5,175 nucleotides of DNA from Pseudomonadota bacterium (GTDB taxonomy: Bacteria > Pseudomonadota > Gammaproteobacteria > Burkholderiales > Burkholderiaceae_B): the NCBI GenBank assembly GCA_023437255.1, contig JAEZGR010000178.1, forward strand, positions 1 to 5,175. The letters are read 5' to 3'. The notes under the pieces were generated by a model. It saw nothing but the letters and a program-made list of their open reading frames with translations, searched no databases and was not told the origin of the DNA. Numbering within the stretch: the stretch's first letter is position 1; every line of letters begins with the position of its first letter. Positions 1-4,519 of this stretch are shown piece after piece. The position numbers and the translations under genes are program-made.

Positions 1-1029
1 GAACGCACCGGTCGCTCACGCGACAAGGGGCTCATCAACGAAGTCAACCTCATTGCACTCGACCGTGAAATCAAAGCGGCGCGGGAACTCTCGGGGGGCA
101 ATGGCGCCATTGCGGTCAATGTCATGAAGGCCGTCGAGGAATACCCCAGCTATATTCGCCAATCATGCGAAAGCGGGGCCGATGCCGTTGTGGTGGGCGC
201 CGGTTTGCCGCTGGACCTGCCCGAGCTCACCAGCGACTACCCCAAGACCGCCATCATTCCCATTTTGTCCGACGTACGCGGCATTGCCGTCATCCTCAAA
301 AAATGGATGCGCAAGAATCGCCTGCCCGACGCCATCGTCATCGAGAATCCGCGTTTCGCGGGTGGTCACCTGGGCTCGCCCACGGCCGACCGTATCAATG
401 ACCCATCGTATGCCTTCCCGACCGTGCTCGAAGGCACCCAAGAGCTCTTCAAGCAGCTGGGCATCGAAAACGAGAACATTCCTCTCATTACTGCCGGCGG
501 CATTCATAGCCACGAGCAGTTCAAGGAACTCATTTCCCTGGGTGCCAACGCGGTGCAAATGGGTACCCCCTTTGCGGTCAGCGAAGAGGGCGACGCCCAC
601 ATCAATTTCAAACGGGTGCTTGCCGAAGCCAAGCCCGAAGACATCGTCACCTTCATGAGTGTGGCGGGTCTGCCCGCACGTGCCGTGCGCACGCCCTGGC
701 TCGACAACTACCTCAAGAATGAGGAAAAGCTGCAGAGCATTGCCAAGGTCAAGCCCTGCACCGTGGCGTTCGACTGCCTGGCGCAATGTGGCCTGCGCGA
801 CGGCATTTCCAAGCAGGGCCAGTTTTGTATCGATACCCGCCTGGCCTATGCGCTCGCGGGCGACGTCAACCGCGGCTTGTTCTTCCGTGGCGCTGACAAG
901 CTGCCGTTCGGTAACGCCATTCGCCCTGTACGAGAACTCATCGAGTACATGCTCACCGGCCTGCGCCCCGCCATCGAGGCGGTTACGAATCCCGGCGTGC
1001 GTCTGCAGCCGGAACCGATTCCGGCGTAA
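1..1029 (+). CDS. Nitronate monooxygenase / NAD(P)H-dependent flavin oxidoreductase, 5'-truncated
   Basis: The frame is open from the first base of the window to TAA at 1027-1029, giving 342 residues without the N-terminus. It looks like an FMN-dependent TIM-barrel enzyme of the 2-nitropropane dioxygenase family, which oxidises alkyl nitronates; FabK-type enoyl-ACP reductases share the fold. Seen in the visible part: AGGHLGSP (residues 120-127), whose His matches the family's active-site His; the phosphate-binding TAGGI (164-168); and GANAVQMGT (181-189). All three lie in the expected order. The C-terminal part has four cysteines (253, 259, 263, 276) in CX5CX3CX12C spacing, followed by a GLFFRG-containing tail. 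The protein is cytoplasmic, with no membrane segments. Family membership is secure. The substrate is not: many relatives are annotated as nitronate monooxygenase without proof. The first ATG inside the window (124) is not the start, because homologous-looking sequence continues upstream of it. Confidence 0.9.
   Translation, partial: ERTGRSRDKGLINEVNLIALDREIKAARELSGGNGAIAVNVMKAVEEYPSYIRQSCESGADAVVVGAGLPLDLPELTSDYPKTAIIPILSDVRGIAVILKKWMRKNRLPDAIVIENPRFAGGHLGSPTADRINDPSYAFPTVLEGTQELFKQLGIENENIPLITAGGIHSHEQFKELISLGANAVQMGTPFAVSEEGDAHINFKRVLAEAKPEDIVTFMSVAGLPARAVRTPWLDNYLKNEEKLQSIAKVKPCTVAFDCLAQCGLRDGISKQGQFCIDTRLAYALAGDVNRGLFFRGADKLPFGNAIRPVRELIEYMLTGLRPAIEAVTNPGVRLQPEPIPA
1008..1025 (+). terminator. 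Stem-loop at the 3' end of the flavin oxidoreductase gene
   Basis: GCCGGAA (1008-1014) and TTCCGGC (1019-1025) form a perfect 7 bp stem with a CCGA loop, ending one base before the TAA codon. It sits at the meeting point of two convergent genes and, being symmetrical, would form in both transcripts. There is no T-run on either side, so it is not a standard intrinsic terminator. It may stabilise 3' ends or assist Rho-type termination. The structure is seen in the sequence; the role is inferred. Confidence 0.35.
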
Positions 1030-1035
1030 CGTTCT

Positions 1036-2190
1036 TCAGGCAGTTTCTTGCGGGCAGGGGCGCTGAATCAGCGCCACCAGCGCGCCCGCGAACAGCAAGG
1101 CCGCCGACACCCCCAGGCCAACCGAAAGGCTGCCCCATCGGTCACTGATCCAGCCGGCGCCCACGGGGCCGATGGTCTGACCGATGGCGAACAGGCTGGT
1201 CACGACCGCAAGGCCGCTGCCCCAGGCAGCGCGTGGCAGGTTCGCCTTTACGAAGCTCGTTGCCGCTGCCGGCACCATGAACACGCTGGCACCCACCAAT
1301 GCGGCGGAAATCCAGACTCCGATGATCGATGGCGCCAGCATGGGCAGGACTGCACCTGCGCCCAGTACGCTCATGGTTGCCGCCATGGGCACGCCGTCGG
1401 CCCGGCCATTAAAGACGCGTCGCCAGATGATGGGCGCCAGCAGGGTCATGACACCGAGCGCGCTCCACATGATTGATGTGACGGCGGCCATTGGCAGGCC
1501 GTGCACCGGATTCTGCCTGAGCCACGCAATGATGAAGGTGATGTAGGCGATATAGCCCAGACCAAACAGGAAGTAGCCAGTGAACTCCGGCACGCAGGGT
1601 TGCCAGCGCCACGCCGCGTTCATGCCCGGCACGCCGGGCTCTGCTATTTGGCGAGCGGCGGCGATCGAGAAGAGGGAGAGCGGTACACAGGCTGCGCCAA
1701 TGGCCACCCAGGCCCAGGGCCAGGCAGGGTTCCCGGCAAAGTCGAACAGCCAGGGCAACGCCGCACCGGTGCTGAGCATGCCTATCCCACTGCCGCTGAA
1801 AAACACGACAATCGCACGGGTACCCAACACCCCCGCAAGCACACCCCCACAGATAAAGGCGCCCGCCGCACCCAGCCCTGCCAGAAAACGGTAGGCGGCC
1901 AGTAATGTGAAGTCGCGCGTGAGACCGGTCAGTATGAGCGCCAGGGTGGTGAGCACGACCCCTGCCGTAAACAGGCGCCGGTTGCCATAGCGGCCCACCA
2001 GACCGATGGTGGCGAGAGCACCCAAAAGGTAACCCAAGGCGTTCGCGGTGTTCAGCCAGCCCGCCTGAGCGTAATTCAGGTTGAGGTCGGACTGCATGGC
2101 CGGGAGTATCAGTGCGTATGCGAAGCGGGCAAAGCCCACTGCCACAGCGGCGGCGCCTGAAAGCGCCCATGGGAGGACGGTGGGATTCAT
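1036..2190 (-). CDS. YbfB/YjiJ-family MFS transporter
   Basis: A 384-residue inner-membrane carrier with about 12 hydrophobic segments, the usual size for the major facilitator superfamily. The N-terminal signature GFARFAYALILPAM (residues 19-32) and the following AGWLNTANALGYLLG (43-57) are typical of the YbfB/YjiJ (MFS_4) branch. So are the GYFLFGLGYIAYITFIIAWLR-like stretch in the second half and a late FAIGQTIGP motif. The ATG at 2190 is chosen because the signature begins soon after it. The in-frame ATG at 2265 adds 25 polar, Cys/Arg-rich residues that look like leader sequence. Only a weak purine stretch (AGAAG) precedes the start. The substrate is unknown: few members of this branch are characterised, and the sequence does not tell. 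The gene is convergent with the flavin oxidoreductase gene (6 bp gap) and divergent from the CsbD gene. Any functional link with the flavoenzyme is speculation. Confidence 0.9.
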   Translation of the reverse strand: MNPTVLPWALSGAAAVAVGFARFAYALILPAMQSDLNLNYAQAGWLNTANALGYLLGALATIGLVGRYGNRRLFTAGVVLTTLALILTGLTRDFTLLAAYRFLAGLGAAGAFICGGVLAGVLGTRAIVVFFSGSGIGMLSTGAALPWLFDFAGNPAWPWAWVAIGAACVPLSLFSIAAARQIAEPGVPGMNAAWRWQPCVPEFTGYFLFGLGYIAYITFIIAWLRQNPVHGLPMAAVTSIMWSALGVMTLLAPIIWRRVFNGRADGVPMAATMSVLGAGAVLPMLAPSIIGVWISAALVGASVFMVPAAATSFVKANLPRAAWGSGLAVVTSLFAIGQTIGPVGAGWISDRWGSLSVGLGVSAALLFAGALVALIQRPCPQETA

Positions 2191-2229
2191 GCTGCTTCTG
2201 TGCTGCCTTGTCTCTTGATTCTGAATGTT

Positions 2230-2235
2230 CTTATA
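2230..2235 (-). promoter_or_regulatory. Possible -10 element for the MFS gene
   Basis: Read on the minus strand the bases are TATAAG, a five-of-six match to the sigma-70 -10 consensus, about 40 bases before the ATG at 2190. No convincing -35 box is found at 16-18 bp spacing. This is a weak call resting on one hexamer and a sensible position. Confidence 0.25.
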
Positions 2236-2356
2236 GGGGCATTGGCGGCAGGGGCGCCAGCGCAATTGCCGGTCGGGAAGTCTGCGTCGGTCTTACCGGT
2301 CGGCGTTTCATCATAGCAGCAGTACACGGGCACGGGCCTTGCTCAAGCAGAAGTGT

Positions 2357-2372
2357 GCAGCAGTGTTGCTGC
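2357..2372 (+). promoter_or_regulatory. Small hairpin in the csbD leader
   Basis: GCAGCA (2357-2362) and TGCTGC (2367-2372) form a 6 bp stem with a GTGT loop, ending 8 bases before the GGAG ribosome site. Leader hairpins this close to a Shine-Dalgarno site can affect translation or mRNA stability. The structure is seen; its role is a guess. No clear -35/-10 pair for csbD was found in the 201 bp divergent spacer. Confidence 0.25.
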
Positions 2373-2380
2373 GATCACTA

Positions 2381-2384
2381 GGAG
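2381..2384 (+). promoter_or_regulatory. Ribosome binding site that fixes the csbD start
   Basis: GGAG lies 7 bases before the ATG at 2392, a near-ideal spacing. It favours this start over the in-frame ATG at 2353, which would add 13 residues unlike anything in the CsbD family. Confidence 0.75.
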
Positions 2385-2391
2385 TCAGACC

Positions 2392-2601
2392 ATGAATGAA
2401 GACACCCTCAAAGGACAATGGAAACAACTGAAGGGCAAGGCCAAGGCTGCCTGGGGCGATCTCACTGATGACGAACTTACTCAGGTCGAGGGCAATGCCG
2501 AGCGACTCGCCGGCCTCGTCCAGGAACGCTATGGCCGCAGCCGTGAGGAAGCCGAGCGTGAAGTGAATGACTTTTTCGATCGCAATCGCGGTCCTTACTA
2601 A
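2392..2601 (+). CDS. CsbD/YjbJ-family stress-response protein
   Basis: A 69-residue, highly charged soluble protein that matches the CsbD-like family along its full length. Seen: LKGQWKQLKGKAKAAWGDLTDD (split here as residues 6-16 and 17-27), then the acidic/basic EGNAERLAGLVQERYG (33-48), and an EEAEREVNDFF helix near the C-terminus. From memory, Escherichia coli YjbJ has the same length and the same order of motifs. Members are small, abundant and predicted helical. They are induced in general stress (SigB-dependent in Bacillus subtilis, RpoS or membrane stress elsewhere), and their biochemical role is unknown. The gene has its own ribosome site and is followed by a hairpin-rich 3' region and a strong terminator at 2717-2747, so it is most likely a single-gene transcript. 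Confidence 0.93.
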   Translation: MNEDTLKGQWKQLKGKAKAAWGDLTDDELTQVEGNAERLAGLVQERYGRSREEAEREVNDFFDRNRGPY

Positions 2602-2614
2602 GCAACCGTATCAA

Positions 2615-2747
2615 CGCGTGCTCTTCGGGGCACGCGGGAAGTCTCCGTAGAGCGTCCCGGACGCATTGAATCACTGGCGGAAACGTGCCGGCGATCAGTC
2701 GCCGACATTCCGCAAGCCGCGGGCTGAGCAGCCTGCGGTTTTTTTTT
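2615..2747 (+). ncRNA. Hairpin-rich 3' UTR or candidate small RNA after csbD
   Basis: Four consecutive structures can be folded by eye. The first is a 9 bp stem, 2615-2623 with 2628-2636 (one T-G pair), closed by a C(TTCG)G tetraloop. The second is a 5 bp stem, 2652-2656 with 2660-2664. The third is a compound element in which GCGGAA (2677-2682) pairs with TTCCGC (2708-2713) around an inner stem, CGGCGA (2689-2694) with TCGCCG (2699-2704). The last is the terminator hairpin, 2717-2738, with its T-run. No convincing reading frame explains the stretch. It could be a processed 3'-UTR small RNA, an independent small RNA, or simply a stabilised 3' end. No promoter of its own was recognised. Confidence 0.3.
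2717..2747 (+). terminator. Strong intrinsic terminator after csbD
   Basis: CCGCGGGCT (2717-2725) pairs with AGCCTGCGG (2730-2738), giving nine pairs of which one is G-T, around a GAGC tetraloop. Nine T's (2739-2747) follow immediately. This is a canonical Rho-independent terminator for rightward transcription. It insulates csbD from the membrane-protein gene starting at 2806. Confidence 0.93.
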
Positions 2748-2796
2748 CGACTGCGTGTTGCGGCATACCCCTTGCTATGGGGCTGGGCCAGAACGT

Positions 2797-2804
2797 GGAG
2801 GAGG
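2797..2804 (+). promoter_or_regulatory. Purine-rich ribosome site of the HemJ/CopD-like gene
   Basis: GGAGGAGG ends one base before the ATG at 2806. Its first half (GGAG, 2797-2800) is 5 bases from the start, a usable spacing. The site supports 2806 over the in-frame ATG at 2755. The ATGs at 2827 and 2830 would place it about 22 bases or more away. No good -35/-10 pair was seen between the terminator and this site. Confidence 0.6.
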
Positions 2805-2805
2805 C

Positions 2806-3351
2806 ATGGGTGCAACGCCATGGGTCATGATGGCCCACATCGTCACATTGGGTACCTGGAGCGCAGCGCTGCTGATTCTGGCGGGCCTGTATGCCACTGC
2901 GCCCGCGCAACATGCACGCGCCGATGTGCAGCGTCATCGCATCATGTGTCGATATGTCTTCATCATCGTGGCATCCCCGGCTGCGGTACTGGCGATTCTG
3001 AGCGGCTGCGGTCTGGTCTGGTTGCGAGGCGCCGAAGGTTCCTGGTTGCCGGCAAAGCTTGTATTCGTGGCGTTGCTGGCGATGTATCACGCTTATTGCG
3101 GGAAGCTGCTGGACAGCCAGGGCATGGAGTCGAAACAGTCACGCCCGCGGCGGCGGCACCCCTTGCTCATCATCGTGGCCGTGCTGCTCATCAGCACCAT
3201 CTTCGTGTTGGTGCTTGCCAAGCCCCACATGGTGTTCGAATACAAGCTCACCCCCAAGCCAGCCAGCCATGGCGACCAGCAGGGCCCCGAGCAGAGAAAG
3301 CTGCAGGCCCCCGGAAGCCACGGCGTGCAGCGGATCATCCAGACGGGATAG
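2806..3351 (+). CDS. HemJ/CopD-like four-helix integral membrane protein
   Basis: A 181-residue protein with four predicted membrane helices (about residues 8-29, 50-73, 80-102 and 119-138). AKLVFVALLAMYHAYCGKLL (83-102) resembles the third-helix signature of the HemJ/UPF0093 and CopD-type families. H11 in the first helix matches the early His of such proteins. HemJ proteins are heme-containing protoporphyrinogen oxidases; CopD relatives are linked to copper uptake. Either would fit beside a heme- and copper-containing oxidase, but the sequence does not decide between them, and the YH-containing motif is the only specific match. After K139-P140 the tail (about 140-181) is hydrophilic and Gln/Pro/Lys-rich. 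It lies wholly antisense to the conserved part of the DUF2231 gene, so it is probably not an ancestral domain. The last 213 bp overlap that gene. Confidence 0.75.
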   Translation: MGATPWVMMAHIVTLGTWSAALLILAGLYATAPAQHARADVQRHRIMCRYVFIIVASPAAVLAILSGCGLVWLRGAEGSWLPAKLVFVALLAMYHAYCGKLLDSQGMESKQSRPRRRHPLLIIVAVLLISTIFVLVLAKPHMVFEYKLTPKPASHGDQQGPEQRKLQAPGSHGVQRIIQTG

Positions 3352-3678
3352 CCAGTTAATGAAGCCCACCGCCAACAACATGACTGCAACGACGAAGTGG
3401 CTCCAGCCTGCCGCCCGGTGGCGGATACCTTTGATGATCAGAAGCTCGAGCGTGCCGATGATTCCGGCGAGCACGCCCAGCCCGGTCCCGCCGCCCGCCA
3501 GCCAGAGCGAGGCACGCGCCCAGAATTCGTCTCCCGTCAGCAGGAAGGTCACGTCCGTGGCCACGACGGCCAGCAGAAACGCAATGGGGAAGGGCACCAC
3601 CATCGGATGGATGGGATGGCGCGCGATCGCGACGGCGGTGTTGGTTCCAAGCGGGAGAGGGTGTCCCAGTTTTTTCAT
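3139..3678 (-). CDS. DUF2231 membrane protein
   Basis: A 179-residue inner-membrane protein with four hydrophobic segments. The DUF2231 hallmarks are clear: RHPIHPMVVPFPIAFLL (residues 20-36), an FWARASLWLAGGG stretch (52-64), GWSHF (91-95), NWLSRLDDP (108-116), and the closing GWLGGELVFEHHVG (139-152). The family's function is unknown. Members often sit beside cytochrome or electron-transfer genes, and the conserved membrane histidines suggest heme or metal contact (inference). The ATG at 3678 is the best start because the conserved block begins 20 residues in, although no good Shine-Dalgarno site precedes it. After residue 153 the protein ends in a His/Asp/Glu-rich tail (156-171) that is the antisense reading of the fourth helix of the HemJ/CopD-like protein. 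The start codon overlaps the annotated ATG of oxidase subunit II on the other strand. Confidence 0.85.
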   Translation of the reverse strand: MKKLGHPLPLGTNTAVAIARHPIHPMVVPFPIAFLLAVVATDVTFLLTGDEFWARASLWLAGGGTGLGVLAGIIGTLELLIIKGIRHRAAGWSHFVVAVMLLAVGFINWLSRLDDPLHAVASGGLQLSLLGALLVAMAGWLGGELVFEHHVGLGKHQHEDGADEQHGHDDEQGVPPPRA

Positions 3679-4519
3679 GTCGGCGTCCAGGGCAGGGGAT
3701 TCGGGGAAAGCGCGGCCACATGTCGGGCAACCTGCGTGCCGTGCCGCTGCGCGCGGTGCCCGTGCGGCCTGTGGTGCGGCGTTGTTGGCGCTGTTCTCGC
3801 CCCTGCTGACAGGCTGCGTGCAGGGCCCCCTGTCGGCTCTGGATCCCGCCAGTGGCGTGACGCGCTCAGTGGCGACCTTATGGTGGAGCATGGCCATCGG
3901 TACGGGGGTTGTACTCTTGTTCATGCTTGGGCTCGCAACGCTGGCGATCCGCCAGAATCCCCCGCGTGCGCCGGACAGGCGCCGTGTACGGTTGCTGTTG
4001 CTTGCGGGGGGCATCGGCCTGCCGAGTGTGGTGATCGCGGTGTTGCTGAGTGTGGCACTGCGTATCGAGCAAGCGCAGTGGCCGCCCGGCGCAAGGGACG
4101 AGGCTGCTACCGCCTTTCACGTCGATGTGGTTGCCCATCAGTGGTGGTGGGAAGCGCGATACACAGAGGGTTCGGTCGAGAACAGCAACGGCAGAGGGGG
4201 GGCGGTCGAGAACAGCCACGGGCCGTTGCCACGGTCGGTCAATGTGATCCATGTGCCAGCGGGCGTTCCCGTTCATCTGCGCATCATGGCCACCGATGTC
4301 ATTCACGCATTCTGGGTGCCGCGGATTGCCGGAAAGCTCGACGCCGTGCCGGGAAGGGTGAATCGGCTCAGAATCCTGGTTGACGAACCGGGGGAATACG
4401 CAGGCGTCTGCGCCGAATATTGTGGAGACGGGCATGCGGGAATGCGCTTCACGCTGGTCGCGCATGAGCCCGCAGATATGCCTGAATTGCTGGCCACGCT
4501 GGCGAAGGAGGCGCCATGA
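3677..4519 (+). CDS. ctaC: Cytochrome c oxidase subunit II, lipoprotein type with CuA site
   Basis: Subunit II takes electrons from cytochrome c through the binuclear CuA centre and passes them to heme a in subunit I. With the 3677 start it has 280 residues. It carries a lipobox LLTGC (C47), two membrane helices (about 69-91 and 104-128), HQWWWEARY (154-162) with the aromatic electron-entry residues, and a periplasmic cupredoxin domain. All CuA ligands are present: H210 (in DVIHAFWVP), C245, E247, C249, H253 and M256. Only 24 residues follow M256, so there is no fused cytochrome c domain. The start is uncertain. ATG 3677 is the only standard start in frame before the lipobox, but its nearest purine tract ends 16 bases away. 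A second frame from 3720 has better codon bias and may be the true N-terminus. An internal 30-bp duplication lies at 4173-4221. The stop overlaps the subunit I start (ATGA). Confidence 0.9.
   Translation: MSASRAGDSGKARPHVGQPACRAAARGARAACGAALLALFSPLLTGCVQGPLSALDPASGVTRSVATLWWSMAIGTGVVLLFMLGLATLAIRQNPPRAPDRRRVRLLLLAGGIGLPSVVIAVLLSVALRIEQAQWPPGARDEAATAFHVDVVAHQWWWEARYTEGSVENSNGRGGAVENSHGPLPRSVNVIHVPAGVPVHLRIMATDVIHAFWVPRIAGKLDAVPGRVNRLRILVDEPGEYAGVCAEYCGDGHAGMRFTLVAHEPADMPELLATLAKEAP
4173..4221 (+). repeat. Imperfect 30-bp duplication inside subunit II
   Basis: Bases 4173-4191 and 4203-4221 agree at 18 of 19 positions and are offset by exactly 30 bp. The duplication therefore adds ten codons and keeps frame (VENSNG...VENSHG, residues 167-172 and 177-182). 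A run of seven G's (4196-4202) separates the copies. The insert falls in a surface loop between the WWWE strand and the VNVIHVP strand of the CuA domain. Confidence 0.85.

Noticed and set aside
163..786. A 207-codon minus-strand frame opposite the flavin oxidoreductase
   Set aside because: It mirrors a coding strand with clear FMN-enzyme motifs and carries no recognisable domain of its own.
1409..2170. A 253-codon minus-strand frame within the MFS gene
   Set aside because: Same strand but a different frame from a clear 12-helix transporter. Its composition is Arg/His/Gly-rich and hydrophilic, with no motifs.
2685..3359. A 224-codon plus-strand frame over the csbD terminator and HemJ/CopD-like gene
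   Set aside because: It starts upstream of the terminator, reads through it, and has an Arg/His/Ala-rich sequence. The overlapping frame with four membrane helices and a ribosome site is the real gene.
3059..3676. Upstream extension of the subunit II reading frame, open for about 200 codons before 3677
   Set aside because: It runs antisense through the well-supported DUF2231 gene, has a low-complexity Ser/Pro/Thr composition, and shows no oxidase-like sequence before the lipobox.
3397..4383. A 328-codon plus-strand open frame across the DUF2231 and subunit II genes
   Set aside because: Cys/Arg/Gly-rich composition with no membrane segments or known motifs. It is a shadow of the two real genes in a GC-rich genome.
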